From Echinococcus granulosus (Eukaryota > Platyhelminthes > Cestoda > Cyclophyllidea > Taeniidae): a DNA stretch of 64,000 bases. The position numbers and the translations under genes were made by a program. The stretch spans positions 170,919-234,918 of the forward strand of contig NW_020170458.1 in NCBI RefSeq assembly GCF_000524195.1, given 5' to 3'. Positions 27,701 through 43,971 of the stretch are shown piece after piece. How positions within the stretch are numbered: the stretch's first letter is position 1; each line of letters begins with the position of its first letter. The notes under the pieces are model-generated. The model did not search any database and had not been told where the DNA came from. It saw only the letters and a program-made list of their open reading frames with translations.

Positions 27701-28380
27701 CCCAACGACAAATTGAAAGCACTTAAGACAATATTTTGTTAGCTAAAAAAGGGCACATTTCTGTAAATATATGTAAAATCATCCGCTGCGCCTAATATTT
27801 CAAAGTCTTGCAAACTTGAAGTAAAAGCTAAGTCAAATAACAGAGCGGTCTGCCTTACTTTCGGAAGCCGAGGGAAAATAAACTCTACATATAGTTAAGA
27901 ATTACAAAAATAGAAACTAGGTAAAAGAAAATAAAACAAACCTGGACAGTAGTATTTAGCAGAATCTGACCAGACTGTGCAAAACTAGCACCAGAATTAG
28001 GGTAAAAGATCATAAGGATGTGTTGACCGAAATTCTCCCGTTTTGGAGTGAAAAAGAAGTGGAGAAGAGGACCCTCCGCGACTTCACAAGAGACAAGAGA
28101 ATCCAGATTGTCCAGATAGGATCGACATTCAGGGCTCCAAGACCCAATGACTTTGCTGTCAAGGAAGATGCTAAAACCACCGCTATCATCGTAGGCGTTA
28201 CCGCTTCTGGGCGATATTCGAAAGCGGATGCGACCGCCTAACTCGACAGGGAATGGAGGCTCTTGACCCAGATAAACTTCACTTATGAATGCTAGCAAGA
28301 AAGGAAGAAGAACAATTTTAGTTACCTGACGTGGCGAAGTGGACAAAGAGTGCCCCAAGCCACAGCACATGTAAAGTCAT
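6794..28380 (-). CDS. Single-pass receptor with Ig-like ectodomains, ITIM-like motif and C-terminal PDZ-type ligand, 671 aa
   Basis: Eight exons, all joining in phase: 28380-28326, 28291-27942, 25551-25071, 22674-22258, 19947-19749, 18176-18131, 7921-7651, 6990-6794. Residues 1-18 form a signal peptide (MTLHVLWLGALFVHFATS). Three ectodomain exons follow. The third has the Ig C2-like pattern GSSMTCHADGFPEP with a later LLLVCTAGN, and the second has KVECKTDG with GCSLYCRL. Several N-x-S/T sites are present. A transmembrane helix lies at about 440-463 (IGIVIGICMAILLCAIIIIL), followed by RRK. The tail carries VEYAEL (Tyr about 560, ITIM consensus), RYPEI, NYTEII (Tyr about 631) and ends in PSVFV, which fits a class II PDZ ligand (V-F-V). 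The signal-peptide intron is only 34 nt, and the intron between exons 6 and 7 is about 10.2 kb. The likely role is cell adhesion or signalling at the plasma membrane. I could not assign it to a named family. Confidence 0.8.
9688..9705 (+). repeat. Poly-G run, 18 nt
   Basis: Uninterrupted G homopolymer inside the receptor intron. Length is likely to be polymorphic or affected by sequencing error. Confidence 0.9.
10211..10560 (+). repeat. Decayed GGAT/GAAT tetranucleotide repeat block A
   Basis: Runs of GGATGGATGG, GAATGAATGG and variants (for example GGATGGTTGGATGGATAG near 10460) with many substitutions. It reads as an old tetranucleotide microsatellite. Its reverse strand gives spurious open frames rich in P, S, I and H. 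Confidence 0.7.
10975..11330 (+). repeat. Decayed GGAT tetranucleotide repeat block B
   Basis: Same degenerate GGATGGGTGGA/GGATGGATGGG texture as block A, 400 bp further on. A GT microsatellite of about 12 nt follows near 11402. Confidence 0.6.
12793..12808 (+). repeat. Poly-G run, 16 nt
   Basis: G homopolymer followed by AGGG and then CT-rich sequence, within the receptor intron. Confidence 0.9.
18492..18591. other. Assembly gap (100 N)
   Basis: Exactly 100 N, the usual placeholder for a gap of unknown length. It lies in the receptor intron between exons 5 and 6, so true intron length is unknown. Confidence 0.99.
18990..19600 (+). repeat. Decayed GGAT tetranucleotide repeat block C
   Basis: Repeated GGATGGATAGGAGGA, GGTGGATAGGAG and related units across about 600 bp inside the intron between receptor exons 5 and 6. 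The 139-codon reverse-strand frame here is a by-product of the repeat. Confidence 0.65.
20427..21297. repeat. Tract dense in short perfect hairpins
   Basis: In the intron between receptor exons 4 and 5. Perfect inverted repeats seen by eye: TGTGGA-TGA-TCCACA (about 20508), AACTG-CAAA-CAGTT (20567), GGAGAAT-8nt-ATTCTCC (20633), GTCTCAC-6nt-GTGAGAC (20669), AGTTCAA-GG-TTGAACT (20691), CGATAC-GAGG-GTATCG (20731), GGAGTACTCC (20848), GCTTC-ACC-GAAGC (21163), TTCACC-8nt-GGTGAA (21201) and TAAGAG-CAGC-CTCTTA (21277). A longer pairing, AAACTAGA (20427) with TCTAGTTT (20486), encloses the first part. No protein-coding frame was recognised. Confidence 0.5.
22675..25070 (-). other. Intron of the Ig-like receptor (exons 3 to 4)
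   Basis: About 2.4 kb bounded by donor GTGAGT after exon 3 and acceptor TTTCAG before exon 4. No further exon, RNA gene or repeat family recognised. Confidence 0.6.
25552..27941 (-). other. Intron of the Ig-like receptor (exons 2 to 3)
   Basis: About 2.4 kb of AT-rich sequence between donor GTTTGT and acceptor TTTTTTTCCAG. Nothing else supported. Confidence 0.6.
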
Positions 28381-28930
28381 CGCATAGGGGGAATGACATA
28401 TGGAGCACGCGGCACAATTTCACAAGAGAACTTGACTCATTTAAACTATCGCACGATATATATAAACTTAAAATTTTTGTAAATTCAACCTCTACATTTA
28501 GAAATCTTAAAAAATTTGGGCTCTAATTTTTAACTTGTTTGCCTTTTTGATGTCAATAGGCTAGCAATATCATAGTCCGTAATAATGTGCAACCGATCTC
28601 CCCGTAAAATTATGGCCTAGAATGTCTGAAAGCAGACCACCTTAATTTCATTAAAGTCAGTTATAGTCATAGCACGCAGCTTTGGACAATTTCATGGTAA
28701 TCGTAAATTGCATATTCCTAGAACAGGTAAATCCCGCCCCTTCCCATACTCTCTCGACCTAATACATACAATTCGGAACAAGCAAACAAGTTCATTCATT
28801 GCAAGCCATTACACAATACCATTTCTGCTAAGCCCATTTTTGCATTGATTCCCGTTACATCCCCAAGCACAATTGCACCGACACACACCCCAAAATTTGA
28901 GGAACTCTAACTTAACGTAAACAATCCAGC
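28381..28930. other. 5' flank of the Ig-like receptor
   Basis: AT-rich, non-coding. It probably holds the receptor promoter and 5' UTR. An out-of-frame upstream ATG overlaps the start region and terminates immediately (ATG CGA TGA). No TATA box or initiator could be assigned with confidence. Confidence 0.35.
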
Positions 28931-29850
28931 AGCGCAATGCCCACGTACAATCCGTTGCGGACAAATCGCGTCCCCGGTGTAGTGGCTCAGGGGCGGATTA
29001 AAAGTGACACCACGAAAACGCACTTTAGCATGCTGCTGAGGAATACGACATCAGCAGATCCATGCGACACGAGCACAGTAATAAACCCAACACGCCGCAA
29101 GGGCCCAAACAGAGGAGCACGAACGACTCGGGAGCCAGCACAGACCGCGGCCATGGAGTTCTACTTCCTAGAGTTAGAGCACGAAGCAACAGCAGCGGGC
29201 GGACCCCGTGAAATCGAAACCGCCGCCCCGTAACCGAAGACCCCAGTCTCTGCTCACACCGTTAAGATTCCCGGACAGTACGAGCACCTCCAAGAGGCCC
29301 ACTGAAACACACCGACCAAAGAGACCCCACCTATTATCAGTTTGAACACTATAAACGGCTTCACGAGATACTATACAAACCTGAATTCACTTAAAAATCA
29401 CACATAGAAGCCTGGAAACTTGCGCAGATGAGTGGCAGTTTTGCACACCACCCTGTAAACAGAAGCGCACGCACCCACGTGGCGTGGAACTCCCGCAACA
29501 CACCCCAAGCGATTCCGCGAGGACCAACCCGACGTTCGTCGAGGGCAGACCCAAGGGGAGTACAACCCAGCAGCTGCGTCAAAAGCCGGATCAAAGAAAT
29601 ATCACCAGTTCTTCTTACAATGGGAGCAAGATGGGACCGTATAGACGAGTGAAGACAGCTAAATTGCATCAAAGTAAAAATCAACGCATGGCAGTCCGAG
29701 GACCAACTTTACAAACAGCGGAGCAGATCAGAGTGCAGCCCAACCGGCAAGCGGTTTCAGAGGGGAGAGCCAATGCTTCCCCACGAACGCCAGAATCCGC
29801 TGCAACTAGCCAGATACGAATCACTCACCTAAGGTGTACGTAACAAGCGT
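28930..29850. other. T-poor, GC-rich composition anomaly, possibly a mobile-element remnant
   Basis: The plus strand is strikingly poor in T: by hand count, about 11 percent over 29041-29340. It is rich in CA, CG and AC words, unlike the AT-rich flanks. Long frames run on both strands, but none resembles a known protein and no splice structure links them. I could not find terminal direct or inverted repeats. A terminal-repeat miniature retrotransposon, another repeat or a non-coding transcript on the minus strand are all possible. Confidence 0.35.
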
Positions 29851-30041
29851 CAAGCACTTGAAAACACCGCATGCATTAACAGCACCAAAGAACTCGGACA
29901 TTTCCTGAGAGTGCACCAGCAGTCGAAAAGTCAGCTTCGATGAAAATGGCAAAGAAAAAAAACCGTTTTAAAGTCAAATACGCTGAAGTAAACGACGAAT
30001 TAGTCGAATCAAAAACAACCTAAATCCACAGGGACTCAAAG

Positions 30042-30047
30042 TTTATT
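30042..30047 (-). terminator. Polyadenylation signal of RPS27
   Basis: AATAAA on the minus strand, about 55 nt past the RPS27 stop codon. Confidence 0.7.
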
Positions 30048-30102
30048 CAAGGCTACAGTACATTTGGTGTCGATTCGTCTGTACAGCAAGGCATCGCCTA
30101 GT

Positions 30103-30492
30103 CTAGCGATTCTTTATCCTGAATTTGCAGCCTAAAATACACAAGAAGATGCAGATCAAAGAAACGGAATGAAAGCGAAAAACCTACCAAAAGTGAGTTT
30201 GGCCTTGCCGCCAGTGGGAGTGCAGAGGATTCTGTCACAGCCAGGACAAACTACGGGGGTTTGCGCGTGGCTAAAGACCACCTGAATCTTCATACAGTCC
30301 GCACATTTGACATCCATGAAGTATGAATTTGGTGAAGGCACCAAACGCTTCAACTTGCATTTCCTCTTCTCCTCCGCGAGAGTTGGGTGAAGTAAATCAC
30401 GTGCGAGCTGAAAGAGGGATGAAAAAAGCGCATTACTTCCCTGCCCGGACGGCTGGCTACAACAGCATTAAGAACCACACGAGACATACCAT
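30103..30492 (-). CDS. RPS27: 40S ribosomal protein eS27 (S27), 83 aa
   Basis: Three exons: 30492-30490 (the ATG only), 30407-30188 and 30131-30103 (TAG). Total is 252 nt, or 83 aa, against 84 aa in human. The protein is a small-subunit ribosomal component with a C4 zinc ribbon. Two CxxC pairs are visible: CADC at about residues 36-39 and CPGC at about 54-57. Conserved stretches are [39 protein letters not shown] and [15 protein letters not shown]. Exon 1 ends directly after the start codon (ATG followed by GTATGT). Exon 2 has a pyrimidine-rich acceptor (CCCTCTTTCAG) and donor GTAGGT. Exon 3 follows TTTTAG and codes the short basic tail. The introns are 82 and 56 nt. The call is firm because sequence, length and the gene's ATG-at-exon-end organisation all agree with the family. 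Confidence 0.97.
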
Positions 30493-32475
30493 GCTCCGTA
30501 AGCCAACGGAAGTCAAAAAGTGGCCGGGTAAAACAAACAGAGATCTGTGACGAATTCCACTTTGAAAATTTGCTTAACGAGAGAAATTTGCAATTGAGAA
30601 ATTTGTTTACAATTTTAAGCAATCTTTTCACTCTGAGGCTTTTTGCCGTAAGAAAGTAATTTTTTTACCGTTTAATATCTTTTGAAAATACAAATGTGTC
30701 CCACAAGCTTAAGAGTATGTTTTAAAGTGCTCTATATAAAATATTTATATTCATTCCTATTCTAGGCACGTTGGTCAGCCAAAAGTGTTTTTGAAGTAAA
30801 CGCGTTATATGATAATCTGTCCTTTCTATCCAAAGATTTTTCTGTTCTCTTAGGTTTGGCAGGGTCAAATTTTTTGCTATGATGACCGTTGTAAAAGTAC
30901 AATTTAATACATTGCAAATAAATCTAGTATCTACGAATATCTCGCCTTGTCTGATGCGTTATTCTGAGTTGCAAAATTTCGGTGCAGCAGGCATATGTTA
31001 AAGTAGTCTAGAAAACCATTTTTTACTTCTGCACAGAAAAGTGCGACTGAGAATAAGTAGCGCAGAGCGTTAGAATAACGAGCAGAGACTGAGCTATCGT
31101 TGTGGCCAACTCAACATTTGCCATGATAATACACTACATCCTACATCCTTTTGTGCATTGTCTCCTTGATCACGCTTTCGTGTTACTTATTGCTAAGTTG
31201 TTTGTGACCTAAAAATGTTGGCAAAATAGAATTTTCATGTACTGGTATCGTTATCGCCCAGAAAGACGCTCTAGCCCACCGGTGCTGACATATCTCGACA
31301 ATTCTAAGGCCTTTGAAGTTTTGCATAACAAATAGATGCTTTTCTTAACATTTCCTAATACGCAGTCTAGTGATTCCTTTTACCTAGGTCTCACTTATTT
31401 CTTTAGTGTGTTTACTCTGTTAACACTCTCACACTAGGTCTAATAGCGTACCCGTCATGAATATTTTTATAAGTAGATTCTTTGCAGATCATGCAATTAA
31501 AATAAACTAGTTTTGTTAACTGCAGCACGTGCTCTACTTCCACGGCATTAAACGCTTGATTGTCTGCCAAAAAATCCAAACAGTTATCCCCTGTTAATAC
31601 ATTCCCGTCCAGAAGCTGCTAACTCTTCTGATCCCAGACTTTATTAAACTTTTTATAGTGCGCATAAATAATATAGTATTCAGCAATAACATATTGCAAT
31701 GTTTAAAATGTTGTTCAATTTGGGGCAGCCAGATAGGCAATGACCTATCAGTGTGCCTGTGATGTTGGCAAGACTTTCCTCTATACTAGTGTAACTTTCG
31801 ATGACACTGCTGGATAGCTTGGCAAGTCACTATACAAGTTTGGAGGACAGGCATTCGTGACACAAACCTCCCGGTTGAGCAGGGGTCTGGTATTCCGAAG
31901 GAGGAGACGAACACTGGTCCACAAAATAAGCCAAGGTTATTCACTAATCCCACCCGCTGCACAATGCAAAATTTGCTCTGTTAGTTAGTTTTCTAAATCC
32001 ATAGGTCTGAAATTGGAGGCAGAAGAAGGTAAAGACAAAAGAGTGTCACACCGTTTTGAGGTATATAAAGGCAGGTTTTCAGACCAATTCATTAAACCTG
32101 CTTCCCAAAGGCTTTGTTAACGAGCTTGTAGTTCCTTTTTTTAAACACCTAGCTGCTTCTAATGTAAAGAGAATAAAGTAGTTACTAAAATAAATTGCCG
32201 CATTTCACATTTACTCACCATCGAATGACCTTGAAAATGCTGATTCCGGATTTTATCTTTGATGGTACAGCGATATTGCTAGAGCGCAGGTGTTTTCGAC
32301 ATAACTTGGTATATTATACGTACTCAGAAGCAAAACAATTGTTTTTAAGTGGCGTTTGTGTTTCAGGGCACATATTATGCCTTATGTCAATGGTGAATAT
32401 TGGATGTCTAATGTGGTCACCGGTTATTTCGGCGGGATTCCATTTTTTTCGCTTATAATTCAGTGAGTTGGCACG
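30493..32475. other. Intergenic between RPS27 and Ashwin (divergent genes)
   Basis: About 2 kb, AT-rich, no exon recognised. It must contain the RPS27 promoter near the left end and the Ashwin leader at the right end. A strong acceptor (CCATTTTTTTCGCTTATAATTCAG, split here only for description) ends at 32463, 12 nt before the Ashwin ATG, so a 5'-UTR intron or trans-splice site is likely. Confidence 0.45.
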
Positions 32476-33642
32476 ATGAACGGTGGCTCTTCGAGGATTA
32501 CGAGTGGATTCTACGAATTTATTCCAGAAGATGGCTCTGTAGTAGATTTAACTCAACCTGGACTGTTCTCCCGTCGGCAACTCATAGCAATTTTTCACCG
32601 AAGAGGGTTTGATCGTTTGGTAAGCTCAGGCTTCTCTTCAAACATCTGAAAGTCTTTGCTTTAGCACTTTTTTAAAAAGGTTTATTTGTAAAAACTGCAG
32701 GAGACTTCATGATTCCCCTTGCATAACATTATTCATTTACATGTAGATGCGTGAAAAATAAGTACTTCATGAATACCTTCTCTGTGGTAGACTAACCTGT
32801 GAGTAAATTTGATGTGGTAAATTATGGAAGGTACTGATATATGTTTAATTGGATGTGGACGACCTTGCTGTTTCGGCTGAAAGCGCTCTACTTTTCATGC
32901 TTTTTAAATCTTACACACAATTAGTGTGTAGGATGCTCATAACGGCAGTAGGTTGATGACATCCATCTGTCCCCCTGCTCTGTCTTGAGCATCCTCCTCG
33001 GTGTGCTCCCCGTTGTGGACAGACTTATCCACCATTCTGTGTCGCACTGTTCATCCCCATAGCAAAAACTAGTTTTTTGATAGATATCACGTTTTTATGA
33101 AGGTGCAACAATGGTGATTAACGCGTTTCTTTTCCAACCTCTAGTTATCTACAATCCATTCTGACACCAACTCTCTTATCAGGGCCTATTATGACTACAT
33201 TATACCTTTGCCCTGCCGAAATCGCACCAAAGTCTCAAGTCTACCAGTGTCCAATCACAAGGTAGACCAAATACAACGAGTACCATCACCAACGAATCAC
33301 AACTTGAAACACCAGCAACCAGTCACTTCGTCGGCCACTCAGCGGCTAAGGCGAGAACTGGAGCCTCCATCCACCGGTCAGAACAGAGATAAGCGTCAGC
33401 ATAACGATCTTGACAACTTAATCATCATCAGCAATCCTAATTGGCCCACTAGTGGTGTAACACCATCCCCAAAAAAGTCAGCAGCAGCCCCAGAAGAGGC
33501 AACTAAATGCAATGAACATGGTAAGCGACCACTCAGTTTCTCCTCCTCTCCGTCTGTCTCATCCCCGCCTCCTCTAAAAAGACCCAAAATCAATCGAAAT
33601 TTCGCTAACCTGGAATCCCTTAAGCGTAACGGGAAGCAATGA
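32476..33642 (+). CDS. ASW: Ashwin homologue (tRNA-ligase complex subunit family), 213 aa
   Basis: Two exons in phase: 32476-32619 and 33145-33642 (TGA). The N-terminal half aligns by eye with vertebrate Ashwin (C2orf49): QPGLFSRRQLIAIF matches the HPELLSQEF-type segment, and DTNSLIRAYYDYIIPLPCR matches the segment with Asp-Ser-Leu-x-x-Leu/Ala-Tyr and the invariant IPLPxR. The C-terminal half is low complexity, Ser/Pro-rich and basic (SPPPLKRPKINR, probable nuclear signal), which also fits the family. In vertebrates Ashwin is a nuclear accessory subunit of the RTCB-DDX1 tRNA-splicing ligase complex; that role is transferred here by homology only. Donor is GTAAGC, acceptor CCTCTAG. Length (213 aa) is near the human 232. 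Similarity is limited to about 60 residues, so the call is good but not certain. Confidence 0.75.
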
Positions 33643-34572
33643 ACCTGACTTTGCATTTTTTGGAACCCTTCAAAAGCTTTTTATTTGTTACGGTCTTTCT
33701 TGGTTGCCAGTGGGATGGGTTCCTTGTCCAAGCCGTGTCTTCGACCTTATCTAATATCGAGTGAACTATTGAATGCTAGCCTAATGAACCCGGGAATGCC
33801 GGTGTCGAGTTGTGCTGGTTGTTCGTTAGCAGTGTTCGAGTCAAGCTGAGACCGCAATGCAGGGCTAGGAGAACAGACCCCCTGCGCTGCGTGCCGGTTT
33901 GAGCTATCCTGGTGAATCCGGTTTCCGTCGGTTCTGACGTTCGGCGTGCTGCATCGTCTCGAAGGTACGAGTGCACGTAATTGCGTTGTGCGCACTGCTC
34001 CCGTGACAACGTTTGTCTCCATATGAAGTATACCCACTGCCCTCTACTTTGTCCTCTGCTGTCACGGCAACAATTGCAAAATTGAAATCTCCAGCTCGAT
34101 TTTAACACTCCTTTTGCGTCACGAACTAACGAGGATAGCTGTTAAGCATTCCGCAAGTTTGGGAGGCAACCTCTTCGTGAGAATAGAACTCTCTAGCCAG
34201 CGTTTCTTCTTTCAGAGGAAGGGAAGTTAGGAAGAAAGCAGAGTTAATGGTTTCTAAGAGCGTCGACCAGTCACCTAAGAGACAACAAGTGTCTTTAGAC
34301 TCGTCTAGGTTCGCCAGAACAGCACCGGGGACATGAGGGCTCATAAGCCAGTCTATCTGGGAAATCTACGTTGTAAAGCCGGAGTCCATTAGTTCGGTAT
34401 AGATGCAGGGCTTTCAACTATGTCACAATCCGTCCACGGAGTTCGATTCACATTAAGGCTCCGACTCCACTTTTCAAACAATTCCAGTTTCTTAGAAAGT
34501 CGCAAGGACAGCTGGGTGCTCCCAACACGGAGTTCCGGCGACATTAAGCAGTAACAAGAGGCCAAAATCTCA
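33643..34572. other. Convergent intergenic region between Ashwin and eIF3i
   Basis: No gene recognised in about 940 bp. The two minus-strand frames of about 100 codons near 33.75-34.1 kb lack family similarity and overlap each other in different frames. Confidence 0.5.
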
Positions 34573-34578
34573 TTTATT
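34573..34578 (-). terminator. Polyadenylation signal of eIF3i
   Basis: AATAAA on the minus strand only 7 nt beyond the TAA stop, implying a very short 3' UTR. Confidence 0.7.
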
Positions 34579-34585
34579 TCACAAA

Positions 34586-36667
34586 TTACGCGGCTTGAAT
34601 GGCACTCGTGGGTATACTGAACAGTCGTTGTTCAACATCTTCATAGTCAGGATCGAAGACATGAAGTCGCACGTAACCGTCTTCACCTCCGGTTGCGAAA
34701 CTATCCAAGAAAGAATACAATGTCAAAACAGAACTGGCATGCTGGGCAAAATAACATCCAAGTATAGCTACACAGGCAGTTATAATTTTATACCCACCCA
34801 CTGCCATCGGGATTGAAGGCGACGCTGTTGATTGGGCCGAAGTGACCTTTGACACGACCGAACTCCTCCGCATAGACCATATGGTAGAATCGGGCATCAA
34901 ATTTACCCGTCTGAGCGGCTGTAACAGTGACATCTCGAGCCTCCTGACCACCTCCCAACAGAACCTGGGTTTGTGGAGAAGACAGGATTTCATATCGCCT
35001 AGATTTCGACTTCAAACCTACTTCACACATGCTTAGAGGATATAAAAAATCCTAGGCGAATTGAAAGGGATTAAAGATTAGCTCCACACGGTTCGGGACT
35101 TTCAGAACATATGCATCCTCTGTGTGCATGCTTGAGCTGCCTTTAATTTAGGGCATCTGCAGATTTCCAGCTACTTGAGGGCTAAACCAAAGACATTATC
35201 GACTTCTCACAAACCTTATTATGATTAATTGCAACAAAAGTCTGAAGTGAGACAAAAACGATCAAATTAGAAGTACTTTGTTATCCCATATAATCTCAGA
35301 TCAGAGCGGGAAGCGTGAAATCTATACCGGATGAATTCATCAGACTCAGAAAATTAGGATGAAATGAAAAAGGATTTAAGTCTCAAGAAAAGAAATTCAA
35401 GGTCATTTGAAAGGGATCTTTTCCAGTAATACAAATGCACCACAAAACCTAAAACTCGGTACAAGATGTCCTAGGAAATTCGCAAATTTTAAAGTGACCA
35501 TTCAAATGAATGCGAACTAGAAGCACTTTAGGTGATCTTCAAGCCAAAAAGTGCGGGTGGTTCTGCAAAATTTAAAAAACACCCAGTAGTGAGTAAGAAG
35601 GGACTCAGATAGTAACGCTTGAATTACTTGCGAGGTTAGTGATGAGCTCGAGTAGCGGTACGAAGGTACTGACGACATTTAAAGGCGATCTCACAAATCA
35701 AACTCCAATATTAAAATGGAAAGAAGATTTCAACTTTCGTTGAGAGAAAACTAACATGAGGTCGATTAGGAGAGATGGATGCTGAATTCACGGGACGCTC
35801 AGCCGTGTAGGTGCGGATGCAATCCAGCTCGTAGATACCGTGGAGCTATAAAGATCAGGAAAGTATCCTCAATTTGATATTGCAAGGAAAGTCATTCCAG
35901 GGATCACACATACCTTAGCTGTGTGATCCTTCGAGGCACTAATAAACATAGTACCATCTACATGAACTTGCAAATCCGTGATTAAACCACTATGAGCTTT
36001 AACGGACTTCACGGACTCCTTTTGTCGCATATCGATCATGTTAAGATCACCGTTATCCGAGCCCGTTATGATAAAGTCCTCCAAATCACCCCAAATCGCC
36101 GCCTTTATGGAACTTTTGAGACAACTGCCGGTGAGTGAAAGGACGCAATTGTCTCCTGTCATCTAATTTTTTTTAATTTACAAAAGAAATGACATCGTAC
36201 GTGGCTACGATCTCGGGTATCCAGCACACAAACTTCAGCCGGATTTTGCTTAAAAACATCAGCAACAAAAAAGAACAAGTGCCCTGAGTAGGAAAAACCA
36301 CAAGCCCTGACAGAGGACGGCCTAGAAATGCGGTTGAGCTCCTTGCCTAAAGGGAATATGAACTCTAGATAACATACCATTGGAAACGTCCCACAATCTC
36401 ACAGTGGCATCACCAGAGCCAGAAATTAAATGAGTTGACGTCCAGTCAACGTCTAGACACCAAACTACACCCGCATGACCATTAAATGTTCCCAAGCGCT
36501 CTCCATTTCGACTGAACCAAACATTGGGCGATGGATTCTTTCCAGCAGTAAAAATTAGGTCACCTTCTTTGTTGTAAATAATACGTGTTATGGCACGCTC
36601 ATGACCACGTAAACAAATGGGTCTCTAGGGGAAATTAAACAATACCGATTAAACACAAACTCACCAT
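34586..36667 (-). CDS. EIF3I: Eukaryotic translation initiation factor 3 subunit I, WD40 protein, 338 aa
   Basis: Seven exons in phase: 36667-36665 (ATG only), 36624-36378, 36346-36201, 36162-35914, 35845-35756, 34964-34798, 34700-34586. Total 1017 nt, 338 aa, against about 325 in human. The protein is a seven-bladed WD40 propeller of the eIF3 complex, which helps recruit the 43S particle to mRNA in the cytoplasm. Diagnostic stretches are [96 protein letters not shown] and [14 protein letters not shown]. The introns after exons 1, 2 and 3 are only 40, 31 and 38 nt. The coding part of exon 1 is just the start codon, followed by GTGAGT. The stop is followed at once by AATAAA. Identification is firm. 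Confidence 0.97.
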
Positions 36668-36870
36668 CCTCGGTCATCCGAAGGAATCGCCACTAGTGGG
36701 AATAAACATAAACAACCGACATAAATGAGGAGCTTTTTGAAAATATGTTCATTAACCTAATTTTTTAACATATTTAAAATACATTGCCTTAAAAAATTGG
36801 TTAAAACTTATGTGCTTTTATGATGATTGGAGAAGTGGCTTTTGAGCAGAAGATGCGTGACTAGGCTGGG
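36668..36870. promoter_or_regulatory. Compact divergent promoter region, eIF3i / cholinesterase-like
   Basis: Only 203 nt separate the two start codons, which point away from each other. Both transcripts must start within or near this AT-rich stretch unless one uses a distant leader exon. A shared bidirectional promoter is inferred; no specific box was identified. Confidence 0.5.

Positions 36871-43971
<7,101 letters not shown>

Noticed and set aside
28937..29843. Overlapping frames of 75-119 codons on both strands
   Set aside because: They arise from stop-poor, T-depleted composition. No domain or splice signals link them.
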